From the NCBI GenBank assembly GCA_039105265.1, contig JAPFFF010000011.1, positions 4,960,001-5,024,000 of the forward strand: 64,000 nucleotides of DNA, written 5' to 3'. Below the pieces are notes generated by a model. That model was not told the DNA's origin, did not search any database, and saw only the letters and a list, made by a program, of their open reading frames with translations. The translations under genes were made by a program, and so were the position numbers. Positions 39,067 through 50,140 of the stretch are shown in pieces. Every line of letters starts with the position of its first letter. The first letter of the stretch is position 1. This DNA is from Tritrichomonas musculus (lineage: Eukaryota > Parabasalia > Tritrichomonadida > Tritrichomonadidae).

Positions 39067-42000
39067 ATGTTTACGATCGAGCAGAGCGGTCACGTAACAA
39101 AAACAAATACTATTGACGGATTAATTAACGAATACATCAAAAGATATGTCGATAATTATGTTATCAAAGGTGATTCATCGAACGGTCACGGAATCACAGA
39201 GGAACAATTGAATGAAGCTGTTAACGGATTGCGTGATTATGTCATCAACAATTACGCTTTATCAACTGATATACCTGATGACTTGATTAATGAAGAATCG
39301 TTGACGACAAAAATAAATGAAGCATTAAAAGGATATGCATTGAAGACAGATATTCCTGAACCTGTTGACTTAACACCGTATTATACTAGTTCACAAGCTG
39401 ATGAGAAGTTTGTTGATGAAGATGAATTGGCTTATGAATTAGATAAGTATGAAACGAAAACAGTTGCTGAAGGTAAGTATATTTCAAAAGACAATATCAT
39501 AAATGATATTCCGTTACAAGCCGGAGGAGAGAATATTGATTTTAAAAGCAATGGTCCATATTTGTCTCAATTTCTCAATCAAAATTGTGATAAACTATTA
39601 TCAGACCTCATTCGCTATGGATTTTATATTGATTGCGAAAATTATGATACCGGAAATTATGTCTTTGATAGATACGACGGAACCTATTACAGATTCGTAC
39701 ATGAAACAAATAAATCATCAATAATTTATCTCATAATAGACTATAATGATTATAGAGTTGTTCCGAGCGGTTCTTACGAACCTCCGAAGAATGTCTCTGT
39801 TGTCAGGCTCAACACTCCTGATGTATCTATTGCAACAACAAAAACTCTCAAAGAATTTGTTTCAAGAGATGATATATTATCAAACGAATATTTGACTCAA
39901 GAATTATCAATCGCTACAAAATTCGTAAACGGAACAACCAATGATGAGGATAAACGAACTTATATCACAAATTTGGACGGCGATTTATGCAACATATTAA
40001 AGAAATCATCATTGATAGTAAAAGGTTCTTGTAATAATGAAGATATTTCAGGAGAGTATCTGTATGATAGTGAAGACTCGGAATATTATCATTACAAGAA
40101 AGGTGAAAATACTTTTTCTATATACTTTTGCTATTACGACGGAGCATTCAGATATAATGAAAGCTTTGTTGTCGATCTAGAATCAGTATGTTATTCATAC
40201 AAGCTTGAAGTTTATGATGAATATTGTATACCGAATATGAATTACGTAACAAATAATTATGCATTGAAGACAGATATTCCGGAAGTACTCAAAAATAATG
40301 AACTACAATTGAATCCGAATGAAGAACCAACAGAAGAAGTTCAACAGAAATTGATGAATGATGATAAACCGCTATCAGCTCAAGCATCATATATATTATC
40401 ATCTATGGCAGTAACTAAAGTAATAGATTTGATTAATATTGATGAATATGCAAAGCTTACAAACTTAAACGAGTATCGTAAAATGAATGATTTTAGTACT
40501 AACAATGTTATCACAAAAGATTTACCTATAACAGTAAAACGTTTTGTGTTTGATAAAGATTTATACAATTATGATACTGCTCATGTACCATTTCATGCAG
40601 GAGCTCATTTAATAGGGACATATGATGTAATTGATTTTAATAACAGGTTCAAATATAATAAGCTTGATATTATATTTGAACCTGTTCAAATCATTGATAA
40701 ATATGAACCTGATTACAGATTTCAAATGTTTTATCATGATGAACTTCATAGTTATTTTGTTTGGGAAGAGTATTCAGGTGCTATATATGGACGAGATGAT
40801 AACATTGCAAATTCTCTGTTTTTAGTTTCAATAACATCAGCTACAATAGAAACAAATGATGAATTAGCTTTGAAGAGTGAAATTCCTGAACCTGTTGATT
40901 TGACACCGTATTATACAAGCGCACAAGCTGATGAGAAGTTTGTTGATGAGGATGAATTGGCTTATGAATTAGATAAGTATGAAACGAAAACAGTTGCAGA
41001 AGGTAAATATGCTTTGAAAAGTGAGATTCCAGAGATTATTGATAAAACAATTACTTTCAATCAAGAATTAGAATTATATTATGATGAAGGTAATAGTATT
41101 AATACTCTTTCGGCTCTTTATACTAATGCAAGCCAATATTTAGAAAAATGGGAACAATACGGAATGTTATTTGATGGATATGATAAAACTGATGAAAACA
41201 TTAAATATAAAGGAATATTCACTATATCAAGTATTAATAATAATGATTATGTTTTAAATAATGGCGTTCAAAATATAGCATTAACATTAGAAATGAGTTC
41301 AAGTTGCGGAGTTGTTTATGATTTTGATAACCAACACAGAATCAATGTAATAAGTTGTTATATTGCAAATGAAGATTATGATGAAACAAACAAAAACTGT
41401 GTTGTTAATCTTGCATTTCTCGAAGATAAATACGCATTGAAGAGTGATATTAAAGATGTTGACCTGACAGCTTATTTTACTAGTGCACAAGCTGATGAGA
41501 AGTTTGTTGATGAGGATGAATTGACTTATGAATTAGATAAGTATGCATTGAAAACAGAAATCCCAACAATTCCAACAGATTTGGTTAATGAATCTGCATT
41601 GAATACTGCATTATACGGAACTGAATTGAATATTGAATATCCAGCAAAATTATCTGAGGGTGCATATATTACCCCTAAGCTACCAAATGCTGGAGTTCAT
41701 TTGGTATTTGATGTTAATTGGGGAGATAATCAAGATGATGATATTATGCATATTGATGTAATATTTAAACCAAATGGTTCTACTAACACTTTTGATAGCA
41801 TGGACGGGTATGATAGCAATGGCAAACGCATTGATAGAATAATATGGCGTCATGATGATGGACAAATTGTATATGTATCGTATATTGCAGCACATAGAAA
41901 TAATAATCCAATAGCATATAATTTCATTAGAGCTCAAATCGAATCACCATTCATTAAAACCGCAAATGTTGCTGATGAAAGTCCAGAACGATTCACAATT

Positions 42001-43143
42001 CAATGTGCGCAGAATGATAGTGGTTGTGTAATCCCAGATGAATATATACGAAGGGTATTAACAACCAAAAATATTATTGTAAAGTTCAAACGAAATGCTG
42101 ATGATGCATCATTTGAAGAAGCTGAATACGAGTATTCTGGTCGAAAGGGTGCAAATCTCATATACAAATCAACCAGCGGAGAGTCAAGTGAATTGATAGA
42201 TATTCGTGTAGGTACACGTGTCGTCTCATTGAGAGCCGCGGACGATACACTGACCAATATATATGATGCGTCTATCACATTAATCAGCAACCAACCTGTG
42301 AGCGATGATATGATTACTTCGGTGAAATATGTTGATGAGAAGTATGCACTGAAGAGTGAATGTGATAATAAATATGTTCCCAAAGAAGGTGATTCAACTA
42401 TTAATGGAGCGTTGACAGCTAATTGTACAACTTCAAGTAATACTTTATCTGTTTTCTCATCATATGATAATAAATGTGTTATTAGGTTTGGTGTATTAAA
42501 TAGTGATAATTATGGATTATTACGATATAGTAGAACTGATAATGGTGATAAATTTGTTACATTAGCAATAGGCGGTTATAATTATATAACTTGTAAACAT
42601 TTAAATAATGATCTTAATAATGTTGATAGAAATATTACTTTAATTTATAAAACAATTATTGAAAAAGATTTAGTTGTAAAAGGTACAATTACATCAAACG
42701 GTTCAAATACAATCACACATTACTCACCGATTGAATCATCAATGAACTCTGTTAATGATTTCGTTATAGGTTCTCCAGTGTATATGACAGGTAAGGTTTA
42801 CAAACATGTTGGTGATGAATGGAAACCATCAACAGCAGATGATACAATTGATTGTATTTGTAGTGTCAAGACATCAGGAACATGGAAAGAATATGTCGGT
42901 ATATGTGTGAGAATTGATGAACAAAATAAATGTATCACATTCGCAAGTCATGGTGATTATCTTGTGAAAGTTAATGATTCATCATGTTATGGTATCGGGG
43001 ATGAAGTGTTTATAGATAATGAAGACAATAAGCTGAAAGTTCTTTCAGGAGAGACAGCAATAACATCAAAAATAAAACGTATGACTGTTGGAATCATTAC
43101 AAGTATCATTGATGAAAGAACATTAGCCGTATTCAAAGAGTAA
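39067..43143 (+). CDS. Fibre-like repeat protein, element 3
   Basis: This 1358-residue protein is the longest fibre here. It begins MFTIEQSGHVTKTNTIDGLI, has many spacer units (ALKTDIPEPVDLTPYYTS, AQADEKFVDEDELAYELDKY) between globular cassettes, and ends in the conserved THYSPIESS to TLAVFKE domain. The stretch about 41578-42330 is close to identical in DNA to the element 2 fibre (21600-22330), and 40296-40420 to the element 1 fibre (5461-5585), while the C-terminal domain differs at many silent sites. Such patchwork resembles tail-fibre mosaicism of phages. It is presumably the surface-binding fibre. Confidence 0.72.
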   Translation: MFTIEQSGHVTKTNTIDGLINEYIKRYVDNYVIKGDSSNGHGITEEQLNEAVNGLRDYVINNYALSTDIPDDLINEESLTTKINEALKGYALKTDIPEPVDLTPYYTSSQADEKFVDEDELAYELDKYETKTVAEGKYISKDNIINDIPLQAGGENIDFKSNGPYLSQFLNQNCDKLLSDLIRYGFYIDCENYDTGNYVFDRYDGTYYRFVHETNKSSIIYLIIDYNDYRVVPSGSYEPPKNVSVVRLNTPDVSIATTKTLKEFVSRDDILSNEYLTQELSIATKFVNGTTNDEDKRTYITNLDGDLCNILKKSSLIVKGSCNNEDISGEYLYDSEDSEYYHYKKGENTFSIYFCYYDGAFRYNESFVVDLESVCYSYKLEVYDEYCIPNMNYVTNNYALKTDIPEVLKNNELQLNPNEEPTEEVQQKLMNDDKPLSAQASYILSSMAVTKVIDLINIDEYAKLTNLNEYRKMNDFSTNNVITKDLPITVKRFVFDKDLYNYDTAHVPFHAGAHLIGTYDVIDFNNRFKYNKLDIIFEPVQIIDKYEPDYRFQMFYHDELHSYFVWEEYSGAIYGRDDNIANSLFLVSITSATIETNDELALKSEIPEPVDLTPYYTSAQADEKFVDEDELAYELDKYETKTVAEGKYALKSEIPEIIDKTITFNQELELYYDEGNSINTLSALYTNASQYLEKWEQYGMLFDGYDKTDENIKYKGIFTISSINNNDYVLNNGVQNIALTLEMSSSCGVVYDFDNQHRINVISCYIANEDYDETNKNCVVNLAFLEDKYALKSDIKDVDLTAYFTSAQADEKFVDEDELTYELDKYALKTEIPTIPTDLVNESALNTALYGTELNIEYPAKLSEGAYITPKLPNAGVHLVFDVNWGDNQDDDIMHIDVIFKPNGSTNTFDSMDGYDSNGKRIDRIIWRHDDGQIVYVSYIAAHRNNNPIAYNFIRAQIESPFIKTANVADESPERFTIQCAQNDSGCVIPDEYIRRVLTTKNIIVKFKRNADDASFEEAEYEYSGRKGANLIYKSTSGESSELIDIRVGTRVVSLRAADDTLTNIYDASITLISNQPVSDDMITSVKYVDEKYALKSECDNKYVPKEGDSTINGALTANCTTSSNTLSVFSSYDNKCVIRFGVLNSDNYGLLRYSRTDNGDKFVTLAIGGYNYITCKHLNNDLNNVDRNITLIYKTIIEKDLVVKGTITSNGSNTITHYSPIESSMNSVNDFVIGSPVYMTGKVYKHVGDEWKPSTADDTIDCICSVKTSGTWKEYVGICVRIDEQNKCITFASHGDYLVKVNDSSCYGIGDEVFIDNEDNKLKVLSGETAITSKIKRMTVGIITSIIDERTLAVFKE

Positions 43144-43178
43144 ATCAATTGATTGATTTTCATTTTATTTTTATTCAT

Positions 43179-43952
43179 TTATGATTGAAATTGATTGAAG
43201 TATTCATCAATGAGTGTGTGTAATTGTTCCAGTCGTTCATTCTTTATTATAATGTTGCAACCATTGATGGTGTAATCATTACGAGGGAAGTTGTTCTTGA
43301 CAAGTTCTTTAATGTCTTCGTTCGGACTCATCGCTATCGGCAAATTATCTTTGAATATAAATCTTTCATTCTCATTATTATGAGTTGATACAGCTCTGAA
43401 TGTTCGTTTGTTTCTTCTCACAAGATGAAGAATTGTGTTTTCAGCATCATTGGTTTCTTTCCAAATCAAATACTTGTAATTGTGTTCTTTGTTAGATGGT
43501 ACGAGCCGTGGTTTCTTTTGTTGTATTTCTTCAACCAATTGTTGTCGTTCATGTTCAAAATGTGAATCAAGAAGCTTCATGATGTAAATTGAATAGCGAG
43601 GTGATGCATACATTGCAACATTATTTACAAGAAGACGATGAATATAAAATCCACGAAGATTAATAGGTAAATTATCGCGTTTTTCATATATTTTGTCTAG
43701 TGCGGAATTTTCCGCAGTAGAACTTTTACCCATTTCATCAATGATTTCCTTTGTTGTTTTGCTTTCAAACCAATCATTTACTCTTTTCTTTGAATGACAA
43801 GCTGTAATAATTGATTGTACTTGATACATATCATCCTGTTTTGAATGAATGATTCTTAAATGTTCATTGTATTGAATGTATTCATAATCATTATTGATTG
43901 GTTGAGTTGTGGCGTTTGTGTTTGTGGCTGCGTTTGTTGTGTTGCTGCTCAT
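43179..43952 (-). CDS. KilA-N domain protein, element 3
   Basis: The KilA-N core is at GFYIHRLLVNNVAMYASPRY and SIYIMKLLDSHF. The C-terminal half (YKYLIWKETN, ILHLVRRNKRTFRAVS, GCNIIIKNERLEQLHTLIDE) matches the element 2 protein and the free-standing 53613-53924 protein. The linker before the core contains the palindrome GCGGAAAATTCCGC, at the place where the element 2 gene has its double hairpin. It is next to PolB, in the same direction. A DNA-binding regulator is likely by family. Confidence 0.8.
   Translation of the reverse strand: MSSNTTNAATNTNATTQPINNDYEYIQYNEHLRIIHSKQDDMYQVQSIITACHSKKRVNDWFESKTTKEIIDEMGKSSTAENSALDKIYEKRDNLPINLRGFYIHRLLVNNVAMYASPRYSIYIMKLLDSHFEHERQQLVEEIQQKKPRLVPSNKEHNYKYLIWKETNDAENTILHLVRRNKRTFRAVSTHNNENERFIFKDNLPIAMSPNEDIKELVKNNFPRNDYTINGCNIIIKNERLEQLHTLIDEYFNQFQS
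43702..43715. repeat. Perfect palindrome in KilA-N gene, element 3
   Basis: GCGGAATTTTCCGC reads the same on both strands apart from the centre; it is in frame in the linker that carries another hairpin pair in element 2. Confidence 0.65.
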
Positions 43953-44044
43953 TGTTTGAATTGATGATAAAAAATTGATTTAAAAATAAAACAACAAAAA
44001 TAAATTGATTTTCAAGAGGCATTTTTCTGCTTCTAGCATTTCAT

Positions 44045-47000
44045 TTAATGATTCTCAATGAAATAATCCTTTGCAGTGAAACCATTGACATAAGGACAAC
44101 AACAATGATTTGATAATACCAACATTTTTGAATGTGCTGCTGTTAAAGCATTTTTGATAACAGTTATTTTACTCATCAGTTGTGAATTCATTTGAAGGTT
44201 TATATTCTTTCCTTTCATTACTGATTGCTTTTCAATGACATTTTTGTAATCACTTGATTTGATGTTGTTCTTCTTCAATGAAACACCTTTGAGCTTTAAT
44301 GAAATTGTTTTGTCATCTGACCAAATGGTATAACATTTAGCGCATAAAGAAACTTGATTTGCTCCAAACTTCTCAACACAACAACCGAGAATCTTTTTCT
44401 CATCATATACATCATTGATTGCAGGGTTTGGCATGAAGCTATAAATGTGTTTATCATAAAATGATTTGTCTTTGATGACGTAATCAAACAACTGGTCAAT
44501 CGGTTTATTCATATCACCAGCGATAGACATGTACAGACTATCTGTATCGACCGAGTTAAAATGAATCTTATTCATGTCAATGCATTTGTATAGAAAGTCA
44601 TAAAGAAAAGTCAAATACCAGTATTTCGCGTTATCTAATGTCCAAAATGATTCCTGAAGACATGTATTACATTTGAATGAATGAGGTTGTGATTGTATCA
44701 AATAACAATCATTTGACAATTTACAACCATTGCGATAAGTATCGGATGCAATCAATTGAAAGGCTTTATTTTTATCAACAATTCTGACTTTATTAAAGTT
44801 CTCTGAATTCATACCGTCATATCCGTAAGATCCGTTCATACTAATCTTGTAAAACTTTTCGTTCCCGTGTGCCTTTCCTGACAATATATCTTGACGCTTC
44901 TTCATAAACTCACAAACAAATTGATTGAATCCGTCATGAGCTTCATATAAACTTAAGCTCTTAATGTCATCAACAATAAGTCCGTGGTCGATTAAAAACC
45001 ATAAAAGGTAATTCGAGAACGTCATAAATGTTCCGCATGTATCAAGCAACATTGTCAGCTTTCTTGTTTCTTTATCGGCTGAATTCAGTTTATTGTCTTT
45101 CATATATTTGTACATATAGCTTCCAATCGTTTGCTCATCATTCATTATATTGATATTTCTAAACACAGGGGGAAAGTTAATCAAATCGTTTATTTTATTT
45201 TTCGGACATCTTAATTTGACTTCAGCTTTGAATATAAACTCAGGGTTTGCATCAAATCGTTTCTTTGATTGAATGATATTCATTGCTGCATTAAATACCT
45301 TTTCATTCTTGTTTCCATCTTCATCATAAACATCAAATCGTTTTATAAATGAACCAGGCATGTACATGATTCCTCCGTGATAGGGATTGAATGAATGTTT
45401 TACTGAACTGAATGATGAAGGATACAATGAATTGAAATCAATACCAGCAACGTGTGAAACTATGTTTGAAGTGTCATAGCTAATGATTCTGTCATTAACG
45501 GCATCATATTTGAGTTTATTGATTAATGTTTGACCTCTGATGTTCACTCGATGAAGTACATTTGATAATCCTCCCGTTATGTTCTCTCTCAAATTGTAGT
45601 ATTCTTTTTCATCAGTTATGAATGTTGGCAGGTGATGGAGCTTGCAGAATTTCTTCAATTGTATTTTGGTTCTTGTTATCTTGTCATCATCACGTTGTCG
45701 TAAACGATTACATTCAGCGCAAGCCAACAAACAGTTATCAATTTGATGTCCTTTGTTGTTATCTATTCAGTCAAGAGTTGGTTTGTTTTCATATGTGAAG
45801 TGTTCACCACATAAATGACATTTACCTGTTTCATTTGATTCATACAATTTCATGAATGCATCAAAATCCTTTTCACTAACACATTTTGTTAAATCCCTTT
45901 TATTTTCTTTCGTCTGGTTATGTTTTTCATCTTGCTTTCGATAGTTATCACATTTATTAATCCACCATTTCATTGTTGGTTTAAATGTGTTTGAATTGTT
46001 TATGATTTCATAATCGTTCTTCGGATTGAAATCTTTATAAGCAAGAGCATATTTGATACATGATGCGTTCTTTGACAATGAAAGATTGCTAATCAAATCA
46101 ACTTTATATTCAGCATTCATTTGAATAAGATTATCAATCGGTTTAATCATCATTTCAACATCATTGTCATTGTATGATAACAAATAATCCCAACGTGTTG
46201 CAAACCTCTTTGAATCTATCAAATACTCCTCATAATCAGCTTTCGTTAATGGATTCTTTTGATTGAGATAACTGTAAAAGTCTTCATATTCAAATGGTTC
46301 ACTCTTTGACAACACTTCATTATAATTATCACTGTTGATTGCTTCATAAGGAAATACACCTTTCGAACTGTTAGATATACCGCCAAAATCGATTCCAAAC
46401 TGTTTGAGTGTTCCTCCAGCAACAAATGCTTGTGCATCAATGAATCGTAATCGAATGGGATACTTTGATGATTTCAATATAAATTGTTTCAATGATGTAG
46501 CTGTTCCAATCATTCCACTATCGATAGACCAATGATTTTTAATCAATTGCTCTTTGAATAAGTTTGAATCAAATCGTGATGAGTTAAAACCGAACACTGT
46601 TATTGTTTTCAATGATGTATCTATTTTATTGAGTTCTTCTTCCGATTTATCTTTAATAAAGCTCTTCAAATGATTCAATTTATCAACATACACATCACAG
46701 CCAACAACAAATAACCAGTCAATCCATTTGGCAATGAATTCATTTGTTCGTATATCAAAGTTCTTTGTTATCAAACCTTTATCAAGCTTCACACATGATG
46801 AAACACTCAAAGGAATCAATCGAGAATTGATAACTGATTTATCACTAACTTTCTTTTCAATCTTTTGCTCCATTGTTTCAAAATCATAAGTGATATAATG
46901 AATTGTTGGCTTCCATTCAAGTTCATATGAAAGACAATACAAATAAACAGGATTGTTTAAAATGTGTGGACAATATGGCAAAGCTTCTCGTGAAGGAATG

Positions 47001-48616
47001 AAATCCTTTTTGAATTTACCTCCTAGCTTCTCACATTTCTTGACATGGTTATTGAATCTATCCATATGTTCATGTCCTTTGTGAATGTATGAACCACAAT
47101 GAGGACAAATATGAATATTTGTTAATGCTTCAGCGTTGATGATGTACATTATGTGAAGTATCTTATCCTTTGAATACAAGAGAGCTGAAAACGTTTTTGT
47201 TTCATCATCGACGTTATGCCATTGATCTTGTAAATCGAAAAAGCCTTTTTTATCTGTTTCAGTTTGGTTGTATTCATAGATGTTGACATTGATGTTATGA
47301 TTCTTGGCTGATTCTTTCATTTCTTCAATCGTGATACCTTTGAACGAGTTGATGATTTGATTTGCTTCTTTTGTAGGTTTAGTTGAATAAGTTATTCCGT
47401 GTTCATCACATAATATTTTCTTTGCTGCTTTGGTTCTGTTAGCTGTATTATATTTTGTTTTCTTTTCATCTTTGTTTTGATTTGTTAGTTCAGGAAACAA
47501 ACAACAAGCAAGAAATCGATACCAACATAAACAATCATCAACGTTATCAATAATGATATATTTATTTTTGCCAAACAATTCTGAAACTTCATCAATCTTT
47601 CCTGTTATCTTAACGACACGAGAGATTGTAAATGAAACAGACCAAACGATACACAATTTGATGTTTGAAGCAGTGGTTTCATATTCATGAATCTTTGATT
47701 CAATATACAGTTTAATTTTATCAATATCTTTATTCTCTCTAACAATTATCGGAATTGATGATTTATAATTCTTCCAATTAATATCACTTGCCTCATATGT
47801 ATATCTTTCACTTTCATTCTTTGGTGGTATCTCAAATATACCAGTCAATTGAAAATATATTTTGAACGGTTTCACTTCTTGTTTAAATACTGTTTCAGTT
47901 AAATATTCATTGATGTCTTCAATTGATGAAACTCCGTTTTTGTAATATATTTTAATCGGTTCTTTACTGTCTTCATCTAATCGTTCAACCTTTTCACTAT
48001 CATTTGGGAATTGGTCAATGAAATGACTACATGCTTCAACTGCTTCATCAAAGTTCTCAGGTTCGTTGATTATGAAATATGAATCATGTTTTGAATGAAC
48101 ACCTTTATAGCTAAACTTTTTGAGATATTCAATTAATTCAGCATTTTCATTGTTGAATCGAATGTCTTCATATCGTTGAGGTTGTTTGTTTGTCTTTGGC
48201 GGTAATGGTCTCAATAATATATTTTCAGATTTAATTAATTGAAGGGCTTTGTTGAGTGCATCATGAGCTATTTTAATATTGTCCTCGATTTGTTTTTGTT
48301 TTAGTTTTTGTTCATCATCTTGTTCTTCTTCTTCAAATTGTTCCTCTTCCTCCTCTTCTTCTTGTTCTTCTGCTTCTCTTTTCATTCTATTGACGAAAGC
48401 TAATATTGATATGTCATTGATTCTATCACCTTCATGTTCTCTAAAACCGAATGAAGTTAGATAGTTTTCTAAGATTGATTTGAAGTGTTTAACATCATAA
48501 TCACTAGGTTTAGATGTTGATAAGCGAGGTTTTAATTGAAGTTCATTATTGATATACCTGATTTGTTCAATAACAAATGATTTGGTATCTTTTTGATAGT
48601 AATAACGCGAACTCAT
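44045..48616 (-). pseudogene. POLB: Protein-primed family B DNA polymerase gene, element 3, broken about once
   Basis: The region encodes the exonuclease motif YDFETMEQ, an HNH-like block (CHLCGEHFTYENKPTLD; LACAECNRLRQRDD), motif A DFNSLYPSSFSS, motif B KISMNGSYGYDG and motif C SVDTDSLYMS. The N-terminus has a glutamate run (EEEEEEEQFEEEEQDDE) and a DDCLCWYRFLACCLF segment like the other polymerases. It is clearly related to the element 1 and 2 enzymes but more AT-rich and diverged. It mirrors 59260-63862. Confidence 0.88.
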
Positions 48617-48707
48617 TTATGATATTATTAAAAAATCAAATTATTTGAATTTTGAAAAAATGTTAAATCAAAAAATAAATTTTTTTTGAGTTTTTTATTT
48701 CATTGAA

Positions 48708-49058
48708 ATGTCTGAGTTAAGAGAAATAATAAAACACATTGAAGAAATACATAAATTACTTTTGATATTAGAATCAAAACAAGAAGTAAGTGAAGAAGAA
48801 GAAACAAATGAAGAAGCAAATACAGAAGCAAACCATAAAAGAACGCGTTCAATATTCAATTCATCAAAGTTCTTGAACAAGGATGAACGTGAAAAAGTTT
48901 TAGAATTTTTGGATGATAAAGTAATGAATGATATAAATAAGTTGCCAGGACATAAAAGGTGTTCATATACACAAAACTTATTGAAAGACAAATTGAAGTT
49001 AAATGTATCATCATATATGATTAACAGATTGTTGGCATTTAAGAACAACAAAGAATAA
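48708..49058 (+). CDS. Conserved small protein p116, left arm
   Basis: This relative of p158/p169 has the block TRSIFNSSKFLNKDEREKVL, then GHKRCSYTQNLLKDKLKLNV and SSYMINRLLAF. The N-terminal 30 residues form a probable helix (LREIIKHIEEIHKLLLILES). Unlike in elements 1 and 2 it is divergent from PolB, with about 90 bases between ATGs. It is identical in the other arm. The function is unknown. Confidence 0.7.
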   Translation: MSELREIIKHIEEIHKLLLILESKQEVSEEEETNEEANTEANHKRTRSIFNSSKFLNKDEREKVLEFLDDKVMNDINKLPGHKRCSYTQNLLKDKLKLNVSSYMINRLLAFKNNKE

Positions 49059-49081
49059 AAATATCATTTAATTAATTTATT

Positions 49082-49089
49082 TATTTTTG
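49082..49089 (+). promoter_or_regulatory. TATTTTTG start-proximal motif for p81, left arm
   Basis: It ends 6 bases before the ATG at 49096. Confidence 0.55.
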
Positions 49090-49095
49090 ATTTAA

Positions 49096-49341
49096 ATGAA
49101 TAGTACTCTTAACGGACTGAATAATGATTTATCAGCTCTTTATGCTCAGTTTAGAAAGGTCAAAGACAAAATATTTGAAAAATGCATGAACTCTGAAGAT
49201 GATGCATTAAGCGAGAAGTTTGATAAAATGATTCATATATTGTCAATTTATAAACAACTATTTAATGATATCAAATCAATTGAAATACAATTAAAGCAAA
49301 TCGGTGAAAGAATCAAATCAGCTGAACAGTTGACTTTGTAA
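49096..49341 (+). CDS. Small helical protein p81, left arm
   Basis: The 81-residue product is almost entirely helical with charged heptads (NDIKSIEIQLKQIGERIKSA). It has a TATTTTTG motif before its ATG and is identical in both arms. I see no homologue in elements 1 and 2; the coiled-coil p77 might be its counterpart by position, but the sequences do not match. Confidence 0.6.
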   Translation: MNSTLNGLNNDLSALYAQFRKVKDKIFEKCMNSEDDALSEKFDKMIHILSIYKQLFNDIKSIEIQLKQIGERIKSAEQLTL

Positions 49342-49404
49342 ATGATTCAATGAATGACTCATCATTGATTGGTTTTATTTTTACCTAAAACGAATAACTT
49401 TAAT

Positions 49405-49974
49405 ATGAATAAAGCTCGTATATTATCGTCAGAAAACGATGCATCAGTTAAGCAGGAACAATCAACCAGTATTAATATAAACATCAAACCAAAGCAACCA
49501 CAACCAGTTGAATATCCATCAGTTCAACCATTACCACAATCATCTCAAGCCACAAATTTTACTATACCTCAGATGAGTGGAGTATATCAATCACCGCAAC
49601 CAACAAACAACGTTTCCCTAGAAAGAGGTATCAGTGATATAGGAGCTGATATAACAGAACTTGAAACCAAAAACAAATTCCTTGAGATATTGTTATCAAT
49701 CTATGAAACAAATCCGATAAAAGTCAATGATTTATTGATTTGTCATTCAAATACATTAATGGAACTCATCAAATTACTAACACAAGCTGATAAAGTTGAA
49801 TTGATTGTCAATGATGATTGTGCGTGTAATGGTTGTGTTTCTCGTTCCAAATATCTTTTAATTGATAGGATATTGGTGTACAAAAATAATGAATCAAATG
49901 ACTTGAAATACAAATATAATAGCATTTATACCGAACTCATTAGACACAACATTTCATTAAAAACATGTATTTAA
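49405..49974 (+). CDS. Conserved protein p189, left arm
   Basis: It begins MNKARILSSENDASVKQEQS, has a proline-glutamine linker and the conserved C-terminal domain (TKNKFLEILLSIYETNPIKV, CHSNTLMELIKLLTQADKVE, CACNGCVSRSKYLLIDRILV) of p216. The ATG was chosen by alignment with p216. Identical in both arms. It stands upstream of the membrane protein and ATPase as in element 2. Confidence 0.68.
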   Translation: MNKARILSSENDASVKQEQSTSININIKPKQPQPVEYPSVQPLPQSSQATNFTIPQMSGVYQSPQPTNNVSLERGISDIGADITELETKNKFLEILLSIYETNPIKVNDLLICHSNTLMELIKLLTQADKVELIVNDDCACNGCVSRSKYLLIDRILVYKNNESNDLKYKYNSIYTELIRHNISLKTCI

Positions 49975-49984
49975 AAACTAATAA

Positions 49985-50116
49985 ATGATATATGAAATAT
50001 TAGTTGTTTCATTATTAACAGGTTTATTTTTAGTGAAGATTGTTGAAGTATCTTTAATGATGCCTGACAAAGAACCAGAACTCAGTGAAGAGATAAGAAC
50101 AAAAATGTATTCATGA
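49985..50116 (+). CDS. Tiny membrane protein, 43 residues, left arm
   Basis: MIYEILVVSLLTGLFLVKIV forms a hydrophobic helix, followed by a short tail ending EPELSEEIRTKMYS. The counterpart in element 2 (34154-34303) has the same plan. It fits exactly between p189 and ATPase. Confidence 0.7.
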   Translation: MIYEILVVSLLTGLFLVKIVEVSLMMPDKEPELSEEIRTKMYS

Positions 50117-50140
50117 AGAGCTTTAACGAAAACTAAAGAA

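Noticed and set aside
48695-49051. Reverse-strand frame opposite p116
   Set aside because: It is the antisense of a conserved gene with its own relatives; the mirror copy at 58823-59179 exists only because the arms are identical.
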